From: Leptospira stimsonii
Lineage (GTDB): Bacteria; Spirochaetota; Leptospiria; Leptospirales; Leptospiraceae
NCBI RefSeq assembly: GCF_003545885.1
Contig: NZ_QHCT01000008.1
Location: 62,001 to 126,000, forward strand
DNA: 64,000 nt
Reading direction: 5' to 3'
In this document: positions 1-10,006 of the stretch, piece by piece
How positions within the stretch are numbered: the first letter of the stretch is position 1
Layout: every line of letters begins with the position of its first letter
Translations under genes and position numbers: made by a program
Notes under the pieces: generated by a model
Databases searched by the model: none
What the model was told of the DNA's origin: nothing
What the model saw: the letters and a program-made list of their open reading frames with translations, nothing else

Positions 1-18
1 TAATTAAGAATTCCTTCT

Positions 19-1383
19 TCATACCGTTTTACCTTCGATTTGTATTTTAGAATATTCTAAAGTATTCAATACCTTTGATACGAAAAACAATGCCGCCACG
101 TTGAACACGACCGCCAAAATTCCGACCACCTCGAAATTTTGATAAGGAGAATGAATGTCTTTTACTGTCAGAATCGAACCTCCCAAGGTGGCGCCCACTC
201 CGGAAGCAAGATTTTGAATCGCGGAAACGATCGTCATAAACCTTCCTCTCTGTTTTTGATCCACGGCGGACGTAATCAATGCCATCGCCGGGATCAAACG
301 CGCGGAAACTAGTGAGATAAATCCGCTCGTGCAAACGATCGTCAATAAAAGAGGACCAGGTTTTAGATTCGTAAAAAAAAGGATCGGGATACAAGCGAGA
401 GGAACCAAGATATAAAACATCCTCTTCTTTCCGTATCGATCGGAAAGCGAACCGATCCAACGCGCGGAAAAAAAAGTGATCGATCCTCCGATCAAATAGA
501 TAAGAGAAAGATGATCTTTAGAAACGCCCACGTTTCTCTCCAAATAAGGAGCGAAAAAAGGGATAACGGTAAAACCGCCGAGAATCACCGAAGCAATGAG
601 CAGATACGATGGCAGATAACGTTTAGAACGGACTATCATCTTTAAACCTTGTAAATTCGATTCTTCCTTATTTTGTTTTAATGCGACTTGAGGAAGAATC
701 AGATACATTCCCAAAAGAATCAAAAAACTGATAAAAACTATCGAAAGAAAAATCGCATTCCATCCGAAAAGACCGGAGATTTTTAAACTCAAGGGAACAC
801 CAATCACAGCAGATGCCGAAAACGCCGCCATAATAACTCCGGTAGCTCTTCCCCTTCTCTCTTCCGGTATCAAATCTCCCACAAAAGAAAAAATTACGGA
901 GCTTATGATCCCTCCAAAGGCGCCGGCGAGAATTCTTCCCGCAAACAATATCCAATACGAGTTTGCGATTCCGCAAAGGAGAGTTCCCAAAATAAATCCA
1001 GAATACAAAAAGAGAGCCGTAGTTCTCCGATTGAATCGATCAATAAATAAAGAACTCAGGATTCCCGCAAAAAAAGCGCTGTATGTATAAGAGGAAATAA
1101 GAATTGAAAATTCCTTTGGTGTGATTTCAAACTCACTTTCGAAATTCCTTCCCAATGGCATCATGATCATAAAATCAAGGATATGCGTAAATTGGATCAA
1201 AGATAAAAGAAAAACAAAAGAGCTTTCAGAGTAGAAAAACCCTTTCCATTTTAAAAAGGAAGTCTTCGATCGATTTTCGACTTCTCTTTCCTTCGATCCG
1301 TTTTCAAACCTAAAACCTTCTTCCCCACCTGAGGGAGATTCATTCCTTATACCGTCTTCCATGTTCTTGGCTCCATGATCCAT
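19..1383 (-). CDS. MFS drug/metabolite exporter (DHA1-like)
   Basis: This 454-residue inner-membrane transporter is probably a proton-coupled exporter. About 12 hydrophobic segments follow a hydrophilic, charged N-terminal extension of about 45 residues. The first membrane segment runs into DFMIMMPLG. The loop between helices 2 and 3 reads DRFNRRT, and the matching loop of the second half reads GSLSDRYGKKR; these are the usual MFS signature loops. A further PEERRGRATG motif sits between helices 4 and 5. The overall pattern matches the AraJ/NepI-like DHA1 group, but the substrate cannot be read from sequence. The ATG at 1383 gives the long N-terminus; a second in-frame ATG seven codons later would remove only a few residues. 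The gene diverges from an AraC-type regulator starting at 1534, a typical exporter/regulator arrangement, so that protein may control it (inference). Confidence 0.88.
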   Translation of the reverse strand: MDHGAKNMEDGIRNESPSGGEEGFRFENGSKEREVENRSKTSFLKWKGFFYSESSFVFLLSLIQFTHILDFMIMMPLGRNFESEFEITPKEFSILISSYTYSAFFAGILSSLFIDRFNRRTTALFLYSGFILGTLLCGIANSYWILFAGRILAGAFGGIISSVIFSFVGDLIPEERRGRATGVIMAAFSASAVIGVPLSLKISGLFGWNAIFLSIVFISFLILLGMYLILPQVALKQNKEESNLQGLKMIVRSKRYLPSYLLIASVILGGFTVIPFFAPYLERNVGVSKDHLSLIYLIGGSITFFSARWIGSLSDRYGKKRMFYILVPLACIPILFFTNLKPGPLLLTIVCTSGFISLVSARLIPAMALITSAVDQKQRGRFMTIVSAIQNLASGVGATLGGSILTVKDIHSPYQNFEVVGILAVVFNVAALFFVSKVLNTLEYSKIQIEGKTV

Positions 1384-1533
1384 TTGAGCCTAAGAATACT
1401 GTAAATTTTACTCCCTTTCTTTGAATTGTATAAAAGGGAAGTTTGCTTTCGATAAAAAGCAAGAAATTGACTTTCTAAAGGATACAAATTCACTTGTAAG
1501 TTCGATTTCAACGGATGATATCGGATATCAATC

Positions 1534-2631
1534 ATGTTAGAACTTTTTTCTTCCCTTACAGAAGTTTTGATTCAGTTCGGCGGTTGCCTTGGTTTGCTCA
1601 TGGGAATCGGTCGTTATCCAGCTCTGAAACAAAAAACCATCCAAACTTTTTTTGTTTCGGCTCTTTTCATATCCACCGGAATTACACAGTGTATTCTTTC
1701 CGGTGTCTTTAGCGGTTGGATCTATCGATTTCCGAACTTCCTAATTCTGCTTCCCTTCTCTCTTGCGATTTACGGTCCGATCGAACATTACTACACCACT
1801 TCGCTCTTAAAGGAAAAGTTCAGCTTTGGTTGGAAAGAAATTCTACATTTGATACCGGTGATCCTGATTCTTATTCTTTCAATTCCATTCTTCCTAAAAA
1901 CGGAAGAGTTAAAAAAAAGAATCGTTTTTGAAATCTGGAATCAAAACTCGTTCGAGTCTATGAATCTTCTCATCTATTTTTCAACTTTTTGTGTGACCGG
2001 TTACAACCTTTATCTTTTTTGGATTTACTTTCGAAATTCGAAAACGGCTCCTATTTTACCCGCCTTCCGTCTCGGAATCTTTATGATTCCGTTTCGATTG
2101 ATCGCGACTCTTCTCCTGATCTATGGTCACTTCACTTTGAATTTTACTCTTTTAAAAACCGGCGCCGTTCTGGTTAGTATGATTCTGATTCAGCTGTATG
2201 TTTTTTCCGTCGGAAATCCGGAATCTCTGGCCTTGTTTATCCAAGAAGTAAGAAAGAATCGTTACGAACGTTCTCTTCTGATCGGATTGGATACGGAATC
2301 GATTCAGAAAAAGTTGAACGAGTGTATGGAACAACGTCAACTCTACAAACAGGAAGATCTGACTCTGAAAGAGTTGGCGGACTCTGTTTCTATTACGAGC
2401 CATCAGCTCTCCGAATTTTTAAACGAAAAAATAAGAATGAATTTTCCGAGTTTTATCAATCAATATAGAATTTCAGAAGCAAAAAAAATCCTTCTCAATG
2501 AACCGGAACGTACCGTACTTTCAATCGCCTATGAGGTCGGCTTTAACTCCAAGTCTTCTTTCAACCAAGCTTTTCTTCGTTTTACTGGAAAAACTCCGAA
2601 GGAATATCGTAAAAAAGGATTTGGTAAATAA
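1534..2631 (+). CDS. AraC-family regulator with membrane-embedded sensor half
   Basis: This is a 365-residue fusion of an N-terminal membrane domain and a C-terminal DNA-binding domain. Six or seven hydrophobic segments fill roughly residues 1-230. An AraC/XylS double helix-turn-helix covers about 265-362. The second helix-turn-helix has the family signature: AYEVGFNSKSSFNQAF followed by GKTPKEYR. Membrane-bound AraC regulators of this architecture are common in spirochaetes and Bacteroidetes and are thought to sense a ligand in or near the membrane. The gene diverges from the MFS exporter with about 150 bp between starts, which suggests local regulation. The next gene downstream is a shorter paralogue of the same C-terminal half. 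Confidence 0.9.
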   Translation: MLELFSSLTEVLIQFGGCLGLLMGIGRYPALKQKTIQTFFVSALFISTGITQCILSGVFSGWIYRFPNFLILLPFSLAIYGPIEHYYTTSLLKEKFSFGWKEILHLIPVILILILSIPFFLKTEELKKRIVFEIWNQNSFESMNLLIYFSTFCVTGYNLYLFWIYFRNSKTAPILPAFRLGIFMIPFRLIATLLLIYGHFTLNFTLLKTGAVLVSMILIQLYVFSVGNPESLALFIQEVRKNRYERSLLIGLDTESIQKKLNECMEQRQLYKQEDLTLKELADSVSITSHQLSEFLNEKIRMNFPSFINQYRISEAKKILLNEPERTVLSIAYEVGFNSKSSFNQAFLRFTGKTPKEYRKKGFGK

Positions 2632-2735
2632 ATTCCTTCTCCTTTTTTCGTACAGATTTATAGATCCGGCCGATTGCACTTCAAGAGAAAGGTAAAATAG
2701 AATTTAGATTTTTCTCTTTTGCGACCGAGGCCCGT

Positions 2736-3368
2736 ATGAAACGCGAATCCATCTCTTTCCAAATCGACCCAAAACAAACGATGATACTGATTTCATCGAT
2801 CGGAATTCTTCTCTCTTCCAAACCTGTTCTCTTTTTTGTTTTGGGAATTCTCCTTTTACCGGATTGGAAATGGATTTTTTCCTCTTTTGAAATTTCCCAC
2901 TCGTTCCTTCGGCTAATCGACAAAACAAAGTTAGAAACTCAAAAAAATACGATTCAACCAGGAAGAACCGTTTTCGAGAATTCAGTGAACGAAGGAAAAA
3001 AATATTCCCTTCTGGAAGGTTTGGATTTGGAAGAACAAAAACAAAAGTTGGAACGATTGATGAATCAGGAACGCATTTTCTTGGATGAAGAACTTCGTCT
3101 ACCGACTTTGGCCTCGGAAATGAAACTTTCCGTACACTGCCTTTCCGCTTTGTTAAACGAATTCATCGGAAAAAATTTTAACGAATATGTAAACGAATTT
3201 AGGATTGCTGAAGCAAAAAAAATGCTTCTGGAAGAAAAGGATCGTTCCGTTCTTTCGATCGGACTTGCGGTGGGATTCAATTCCTATTCCGCATTCTTGA
3301 GATCTTTTATGAAATCGGAATTACAAACGCCTAAAAAATTCAGAAGCAGATCAAAACTTCCACAATAG
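2736..3368 (+). CDS. Short AraC-type regulator, likely a truncated paralogue of the preceding gene
   Basis: The protein has 210 residues. Only one or two hydrophobic segments (about residues 14-48) remain of a sensor domain. Residues ~85-205 form an AraC helix-turn-helix domain similar to that of the upstream gene, with shared features such as EFRIAEAKKMLL and SIGLAVGFNSYSAF. The end of the second helix-turn-helix departs from the consensus: SELQTPKKFR replaces the usual GxTPxxYR block. The start at 2736 is 104 bp after the previous stop. The order suggests tandem duplication followed by loss of most of the sensor. It may be functional or decaying. The reading frame is intact, so I call it a gene. 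Confidence 0.8.
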   Translation: MKRESISFQIDPKQTMILISSIGILLSSKPVLFFVLGILLLPDWKWIFSSFEISHSFLRLIDKTKLETQKNTIQPGRTVFENSVNEGKKYSLLEGLDLEEQKQKLERLMNQERIFLDEELRLPTLASEMKLSVHCLSALLNEFIGKNFNEYVNEFRIAEAKKMLLEEKDRSVLSIGLAVGFNSYSAFLRSFMKSELQTPKKFRSRSKLPQ

Positions 3369-3459
3369 AAACTTGCGAATGAATTTCATCTTGTTCGGAA
3401 AAAAGATTCATCTTATCATTCTATGAGATACGAGCGCTGGCGCGGGTACCAATTTTCCC

Positions 3460-3987
3460 ATGATTCAAGACTATCTACTTAAAGATGAGAATGGCGCATT
3501 GCTCTTCTGGCAATCCGAAATCTATGAAAAAAATCTGGTGATCACTGAAGGTCGATTCGGAATCGAGCGTAGGGTTGAAATGAAAGCGTATTTCGATGAG
3601 AAAGAAGTTTTTCAGAATTTGGAAAGTTTACGAAACGATAAATTCAAAGAAGGATTTACAAGAGCTTCCCAACTCGACCCAAACATGGAAAACGAGATCC
3701 TAATAAAAATCGAAAAAGAATCCGATTTTCACATTCAACTTGAAATAGCAGAATCTCTACTCTCGAACGTCAGTGATTCCAATCGAAAAAAACTTTTGAA
3801 ATCTCTTGTAAGGGATTGTGATTGTGTGCTCATGGGACTTGGAACCGCGGACGGAGAAGATTACGACGGCGAAGACGAATACTATCCACAAATGATCCAA
3901 GAAGAAACGGGCCTGACACCCGAAAGCTCTCGAAACATTTATAAAAAGAAATTTTTCGCCTACGAAAACTTATTAGAATCGGAATAA
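3460..3987 (+). CDS. WGR-domain-like small protein
   Basis: This 175-residue soluble protein has an N-terminal ~75 residues resembling the WGR fold. It shows a short beta-rich segment with FWQSEI, then an ITEGRFGIERR stretch, then a helical part with FKEGFTRAS, which matches the closing KKGY-like motif of WGR domains. WGR domains occur in PARPs and in bacterial MolR-type regulators and generally bind nucleic acid or act as adaptors. The remaining ~100 residues are acidic (GEDYDGEDEYY) with no recognisable family. The ATG at 3460 has no strong ribosome-binding site. The gene stands alone between an AraC-type gene and the intergenic element at 4068. Function is unknown. Confidence 0.7.
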   Translation: MIQDYLLKDENGALLFWQSEIYEKNLVITEGRFGIERRVEMKAYFDEKEVFQNLESLRNDKFKEGFTRASQLDPNMENEILIKIEKESDFHIQLEIAESLLSNVSDSNRKKLLKSLVRDCDCVLMGLGTADGEDYDGEDEYYPQMIQEETGLTPESSRNIYKKKFFAYENLLESE

Positions 3988-4067
3988 TTTTTCAAATTGA
4001 GTCCGTTCATTTTGTTAACTGAGATATCCCATTCTTAAAGACACATACTTGGAATCTCAACGGAAAT

Positions 4068-4220
4068 TTGTCGGAACTCCGACAATCTTTCCGTAAAACT
4101 CGCGCGCCCCGCCCGATTTTCGGGTGGAGGGGTGGGTGGCGGAAAAAACCACGGCCGACTTTCCTATATCACAAAATTCTAATTTTGCAAGTAAATAACC
4201 GCAGTGTAGGAACTCTAACA
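4068..4220 (+). repeat. Composite G-rich intergenic element, copy 1
   Basis: The 330-bp gap between two convergent gene ends (3987 and 4318) holds no gene. It holds an element also present at 53471-53631. It opens with a perfect palindrome, GTCGGA-AC-TCCGAC (4070-4083). It continues through CGCGCGCCCC and a hairpin pairing CCCG (4112-4115) with CGGG (4121-4124). Next come closely spaced G runs (4122-4139) with quadruplex potential, then an AT-rich part that includes TCTAATTTTGCAAG. It ends in TGTAGGAACTCTAACA (4205-4220), a degenerate copy of the same palindrome. The ordered similarity to the second copy is visible by eye. Both copies lie between convergent gene ends, as expected for REP-like elements. 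Confidence 0.75.
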
Positions 4221-4317
4221 AAATCCTTCCATTCCGCGGACGACTCTCTTTTTTAGCACTCTCAACTAAAAGAGAAAGAAGTCCCAACGAAGAACCCGGC
4301 AATCAAACCGATTCAAA

Positions 4318-5379
<1,062 letters not shown>

Positions 5380-5486
5380 AAAGACCAGATATTGCGTTTG
5401 CCGATGAATTCGTCAAGTTTTGAGAGGAATTTCCCTCTTCGAGCAGACAAGAATATTACGAACAGAATTGACGATTGGAACTTCGT

Positions 5487-6047
5487 ATGAATCCTTTAGG
5501 AAGAATCGAATTCTTACATCCGTCCAAAACTATGGAAAAGAACATTCTTTTAGAACCCATTTCGGAAAAACACGCGGAGTCGATCGCGATCCACGCAAAT
5601 TCTCAAAACGTCTTTTCGGGATTAAGAGGAGCGTTTCCGTTTCCTTATCTTTTGCAAGACGCCCTTGATTACATTCGCGCTTGTCTTCGGGATTCTCGAT
5701 CCAGAACGTTTGCGATCGTCTTGGAGGGAAAGGCGATCGGCGTCATCAATCTGTTATTCAAAGAGGACGTCTATCGGTTCAATGCGGAAATCGGTTATTG
5801 GATCGGAGAAGAATTTTGGAATCGCGGAATTATCACGAAGGCCATCGCGTCCATTATCAATATTGCATATACCGAACACGGGCTTCACAGAGTATACGCC
5901 GAAGTCTTTTCAAATCAACCCGCGTCCGCCAGAGCCCTTGAAAAAAACGGCTTCGTTTTAGAAGGAACACAAAAAGAAGCGGTGTTTAAGAATGGGGTCT
6001 TTTTGGATCAATGGATTTATTCCCGTCTTCGAACGCCTTCGAAATAA
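5487..6047 (+). CDS. GNAT acetyltransferase, RimJ/RimL-like
   Basis: This GCN5-related N-acetyltransferase has 186 residues from the ATG at 5487. The four family blocks are visible. The N-terminal strand carries ILLEPISEKHAESI. The middle reads EIGYWIGEEFWNRGIITKAI, containing the acetyl-CoA-binding turn. HRVYAEVFSNQPASARALEKNGF is the conserved C-terminal helix, followed by LEGTQKEAVFKNG. This pattern is closest to the RimJ/RimL group that acetylates protein N-termini or small amines. The start is uncertain: an upstream TTG (5475) and an internal ATG (5532) are also in frame, and none has a strong ribosome-binding site. It stands alone. The 209-bp gap after it holds nothing I can name. Confidence 0.85.
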   Translation: MNPLGRIEFLHPSKTMEKNILLEPISEKHAESIAIHANSQNVFSGLRGAFPFPYLLQDALDYIRACLRDSRSRTFAIVLEGKAIGVINLLFKEDVYRFNAEIGYWIGEEFWNRGIITKAIASIINIAYTEHGLHRVYAEVFSNQPASARALEKNGFVLEGTQKEAVFKNGVFLDQWIYSRLRTPSK

Positions 6048-6256
6048 ACCGAAATGTCTACGAAGAATCCGTTTTTGATTTCTTAAGGGATCAAAAACCG
6101 TTGTTCTTATCCCCTCCTTCTGGCTTTATCGAAAGATTCCTAAATTATAACAATCGTAATCTTAAAACTGTTCGATCGAACACTGTTCTGTTTTTTGAAT
6201 TGACTCATCGGGAATTCAAGGAATAAACTCAAACCAGAACTAATTTGGGCGGCTTT

Positions 6257-7585
6257 ATGGAAATCAATCTAGTCACGATCGCAATTCCATTCTTCTTTTT
6301 ACTCATTTTTTTAGAAATGGGATATTCTGCGTATCGCAAGCGAAAACTCTATCGGTTGAACGATTCAATCAACGATCTGTCCGCGGGCACTGCGAGCGAG
6401 GTAATCGGAGTCTTCACGAAGCTCGTTACTTTGACCGCTTACATCTATCTTTACAACAATTTTAGAATTTTCAATCTTCCTTCGTGGCCGGGGGAAGCGA
6501 TGTCGATCGTTCCGGCTGGAACATTGGGTTTGAGTTCCACCACTTGGGCTTGGGTTTTGGTCGTGGGAGTTTGGATTCTTTGCGGAATCGGATACGACCT
6601 CGCTTACTACTGGAACCACAGACTCAGTCATGAAATCAATTTTCTCTGGGCCGGACACGTTGTGCACCATCAAAGTGAAGAATACAATCTCACCGTTGCT
6701 TTGAGACAGGCCGCTTTCCACGGAATTTTTACCTGGGTCTTTTACTTACCGTTGGCTCTGATCGGTTTTTCTCCGATCGTCCTGATTCTAAACGGACAAA
6801 TCAGTCTCATCTATCAATTCTGGATTCATACAAAAGCGATCGATAAACTTCCTCGTTGGTTTGAAGCGATCTTCAATACTCCTTCGCATCACCGTGTTCA
6901 TCATGGAATCAATCCGAAATACATCGATAAAAATCACGCGGGGATCCTGATTCTTTTCGATAAACTGTTCGGTACCTTTGAACCGGAGGTGGAAGAACCG
7001 GTCTATGGAACCGTGAAACCGCTTCAGAGTTTCAATCCGATCTGGGCCAACCTACACTATTGGTGGGAAATGATCGATCTTGCGCGGAAATCACCTCGCT
7101 GGTCCGATAAAATCAAAGCCTTCTTCGCGGCGCCGGGTTGGAGACCGAAAGAACTCGGCGGTCAATATCCGATTCCGGAAGTTTCCGCAAAAACATTCCA
7201 TAAATATGATATAGAAATTCCAAAAGGATTGAGTATCTATTCTCTCGTATGGTTTATTCTCACAGTCGGGCTCGCATTCGGTATGCTCCTAAAAGTGAAA
7301 AGCCTTCCTTGGATCAATATCCAAGTAATCAGCGGAATTACTCTTCTTTCTCTCCTCACGTTAGGCGGAATTCTGGAAAGAAAACGTTGGGCCTTGTTTG
7401 TGGAACCGATTCGTCTTGCGATATTAGTCGCGGGAGCCTACTTACTTTCCGGCGCTTTTAACATTACGATCGGAACCCTCGCGCTGAGTTTGATTTCTTC
7501 CGTTTGGTTTTTAAGCTACCGTTCTTCCTTTGCGGAAGGAAAGGAAATCGATCCGGTTCAGGACATTCTAAGAAGAACCGCCTAA
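6257..7585 (+). CDS. Fatty-acid-hydroxylase-superfamily protein resembling alkylglycerol monooxygenase (AGMO/TMEM195)
   Basis: This 442-residue integral membrane enzyme carries the eight-histidine di-iron signature: HRLSHE, then HVVHH, then HHRVHH. The surrounding residues match animal alkylglycerol monooxygenase better than sterol desaturases. They include the ALRQ block after the second His cluster, YQFWIHTKAI, NTPSHHRVHHGIN followed by IDKNHAG, and FGTFEPEVEEPVYG. Total length is also close to AGMO's. AGMO cleaves the ether bond of alkylglycerols using tetrahydrobiopterin. Whether the bacterial protein does the same is inference. About eight hydrophobic segments are present, including a C-terminal group (residues ~330-430). 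The ATG at 6257 is preferred over a TTG four codons upstream. The stop overlaps that of the convergent gene in the tetranucleotide CTAA. Confidence 0.87.
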   Translation: MEINLVTIAIPFFFLLIFLEMGYSAYRKRKLYRLNDSINDLSAGTASEVIGVFTKLVTLTAYIYLYNNFRIFNLPSWPGEAMSIVPAGTLGLSSTTWAWVLVVGVWILCGIGYDLAYYWNHRLSHEINFLWAGHVVHHQSEEYNLTVALRQAAFHGIFTWVFYLPLALIGFSPIVLILNGQISLIYQFWIHTKAIDKLPRWFEAIFNTPSHHRVHHGINPKYIDKNHAGILILFDKLFGTFEPEVEEPVYGTVKPLQSFNPIWANLHYWWEMIDLARKSPRWSDKIKAFFAAPGWRPKELGGQYPIPEVSAKTFHKYDIEIPKGLSIYSLVWFILTVGLAFGMLLKVKSLPWINIQVISGITLLSLLTLGGILERKRWALFVEPIRLAILVAGAYLLSGAFNITIGTLALSLISSVWFLSYRSSFAEGKEIDPVQDILRRTA

Positions 7586-8340
7586 TCGTTATTTGGCGTG
7601 TTCGTCCTATGATGGAACCAAACGTTCGGTTCCACATATTCTCCTAAGTCGGCGTCTCGGTCTATGAGGACCGGGACGAGACCTCCCGGGATCACATACG
7701 CGCCCGATTCTGGGAACTTCAGGTTGGTCCATTCTTCCCATTCCGCCACCGTTCCTTGGATGTACATAGAAGTTTCTTCGATGCCGATTTGTTTTCCTCC
7801 GGCCTTTTCATGAACGCGAATCCAAGGATCTTCCGAAAGACCGTCCTCTCTTTTTCTCTCTAAATATTCTTTCATCGATAAGAAGGGAAATTTTTCTTTT
7901 TGATTCGGTCTGACGCAGGCAAACAAATGAAGAATGTTCCGAGATCGCGCATTTTCCTTAAGCATAGAAAGAATCCGATGCGATAAGCCGGATCCCCTGA
8001 ATTCGGGAAGAATTTCGATCGACCATGCGCTCGCCGCGTTGTATCGTTTTCCTTCCTTGTGATCGGCAACGCCTTGCAGAATCGTAGCGCCCCAACCTTT
8101 CGGGAGAGTTCCATTCTTCTCATTCCAGTAAAAAGGAAGAATTTTTCCGGTTCCCGCGACTCTTCGATCGTTCGTGAGCGCGACACAGTGAAGAGCGGAG
8201 AATTCCTTTACAATAAAATGATAATATTCTTTTCCAATCGGATCCTGATTTAGGAAAAAAGGCCAGACATCCAGATCCACGTCCTGGTCGGTAAAACCCT
8301 CGGCGAACGCTTGAGCGAATGTGATCAGTCTATATTCCAT
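7582..8340 (-). CDS. GNAT-like acetyltransferase
   Basis: The protein has 252 residues. The central part resembles the GNAT fold. HCVALTNDRRVAGTGKI is a beta strand with a conserved basic turn. AASAWSIEILPEFRGSGLSHRI contains the acetyl-CoA pyrophosphate-binding segment (RGSGLS). A strand with LHLFACVRPNQK follows. The last ~70 residues extend beyond a minimal GNAT domain. No close family name can be assigned, and the substrate is unknown. The gene ends by sharing CTAA with the convergent hydroxylase-like gene. It begins about 40 bp downstream of a strong terminator that isolates it from the upstream exported-protein pair. Confidence 0.72.
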   Translation of the reverse strand: MEYRLITFAQAFAEGFTDQDVDLDVWPFFLNQDPIGKEYYHFIVKEFSALHCVALTNDRRVAGTGKILPFYWNEKNGTLPKGWGATILQGVADHKEGKRYNAASAWSIEILPEFRGSGLSHRILSMLKENARSRNILHLFACVRPNQKEKFPFLSMKEYLERKREDGLSEDPWIRVHEKAGGKQIGIEETSMYIQGTVAEWEEWTNLKFPESGAYVIPGGLVPVLIDRDADLGEYVEPNVWFHHRTNTPNND

Positions 8341-8380
8341 TCTAAGATCAAAAAAGATGTACGGAGAGAATTGAAAACAA

Positions 8381-8406
8381 AAAAGCCTCCGAGTTCGGAG
8401 GCTTTT
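8381..8406 (-). terminator. Intrinsic terminator of the 8437-9827 gene pair
   Basis: The two 12-bp arms, AAAAGCCTCCGA and TCGGAGGCTTTT, are perfectly complementary. In RNA form the loop is about GAGTTC with a GGAGGCT stem. On the minus strand the stem is followed by a T-rich run, as expected for Rho-independent termination of transcripts coming from the gene ending at 8437. Confidence 0.85.
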
Positions 8407-8436
8407 GAAAATTCAGATTCGCCTTTTCAAAAGGAA

Positions 8437-9615
8437 TCAAGGTACCGCCGCAAACGTCACGGTGATCGCATCGACATAGGCTTGAGTCAACGTATCCCAG
8501 CTGGAAGTCGCGGGGCTCGTAGTCGCCGCGGATTTTCCCACGGTTCCGACACGGTCATACAATGTATCCACTCTGGAAGATGGAACGTAATCCGATGGAA
8601 TCGCCGAGGCCGCGACACCTTCCGCGACAAATCCATTAAAATTAAACAGACCATAGGTCGGCGTAAACGGAATGAACTGATTCACGGTCGGCGTGCAAGT
8701 GATCGCTTGCCCAGGTGTAATTCCAGCTTGTTCCAAACCTCCCTTCGCTGTGACGTTTAGATTACCGTCCAACTTTTGACTGTATGCGAGTTTATAGTAT
8801 TCTCTTCCCGCGCCGGGACAAAGGCCTTGGTTGTGAGCATAACCGAGCGCCGTTGTACCCGCATTGATCGTTACCAAGTCGGTGTTTCCAAAAAAACTCA
8901 CGACCGATTTGAAACAAAAGATCGTCCGATTGTCCATCTCTTCTAAAATCACTCTTCCCGTATCCACGTCTTGACCGAGCGCGTCCGATCCGAGAGGTCC
9001 TTTCCAAGAATACGTTTGGATCAAACCTTGGTTCGCAAATCCGGTAACGACCGGTTGCACGACGTAACTTTCAATGATCGCGGTGGCGCCACTCCAACGA
9101 ACCGGATCCAATCGACTCAATTGATAGAGGAGCACGGCTCCGTCTCCACTCGCGTCTCTCGGATTATCGTCAAAAAAGAATTGGAGCGCGGGTTGGTTGT
9201 CTCCCGTAGATCGAAGTTCGAAAAAGTTCGTATAAGAAGCCGCGGCGCCTAACGTGCTCGGTCTGTAAGAAACGGCTCCAGAATTCAATTTCAAACGAAG
9301 AGTAAACGATTGTCCGTTCAAGTTTTGATTGGGAAGGGTGATGTTGGCGGTCGTTCCCAAAGGAAAATTTTTCCGGATCGCAAATACCAGATCATCCATG
9401 AAGAGGGAATTTCCTCTCGCCCAAGTCGCAGATTGACGAACAAATCCCCATGTGTCCGCGTTTGCTTTGAGGGGTTGTAACAATTCGAGACGAACCGGAA
9501 AGGGTTTTGGAGAATCCTCTCTCACAAAAAAAGGAACCCGATCCGAACGAAAGGTCAACCCGGTTCCTAAAAACAAAACGCCTGCGAAAAGAAAGTAGAT
9601 CCAAGATTTTTTCAT
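8437..9615 (-). CDS. Exported hypothetical protein
   Basis: This 392-residue protein begins with a clear signal peptide (MKKSWIYFLFAGVLFLGTG). The mature part is rich in Ser, Thr, Asn, Gly and aromatic residues, with alternating hydrophobic patterns typical of beta-rich exported proteins. Examples are ITLPNQNLNGQSFTLRLKL and the ELRSTGDNQPALQFFFDD segment. It has no lipobox cysteine and no family I recognise. The ATG at 9615 is preferred over the in-frame GTG at 9630, because a GAGGA ribosome-binding site precedes it and the signal peptide starts there. It lies 11 bp downstream of a tiny lipoprotein gene and is followed by a strong terminator, so the two form a two-gene operon. An envelope or outer-membrane location is inferred. 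Confidence 0.75.
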   Translation of the reverse strand: MKKSWIYFLFAGVLFLGTGLTFRSDRVPFFVREDSPKPFPVRLELLQPLKANADTWGFVRQSATWARGNSLFMDDLVFAIRKNFPLGTTANITLPNQNLNGQSFTLRLKLNSGAVSYRPSTLGAAASYTNFFELRSTGDNQPALQFFFDDNPRDASGDGAVLLYQLSRLDPVRWSGATAIIESYVVQPVVTGFANQGLIQTYSWKGPLGSDALGQDVDTGRVILEEMDNRTIFCFKSVVSFFGNTDLVTINAGTTALGYAHNQGLCPGAGREYYKLAYSQKLDGNLNVTAKGGLEQAGITPGQAITCTPTVNQFIPFTPTYGLFNFNGFVAEGVAASAIPSDYVPSSRVDTLYDRVGTVGKSAATTSPATSSWDTLTQAYVDAITVTFAAVP

Positions 9616-9626
9616 GATCGTTTTCC

Positions 9627-9827
<201 letters not shown>

Positions 9828-10006
9828 AAATATCCTCCCCCACAAACTGAGGTGCGTTTTAAATTAACAACAGATGTTTTTGTTTTTTTCAAATGGAAAG
9901 AATTTGTATCCTTTTAATAGTATCCAAAGCAAGAAATGAGTCAATCAGATTCAGGTCGAAAAACTTTTTTCGGTAATCTCTTTTTCGAAGTTATTTAAAA
10001 GTTAAT

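Noticed and set aside
6011..6226. 71-codon plus-strand frame after the acetyltransferase
   Set aside because: It overlaps the acetyltransferase end, has no ribosome-binding site and no recognisable protein features.
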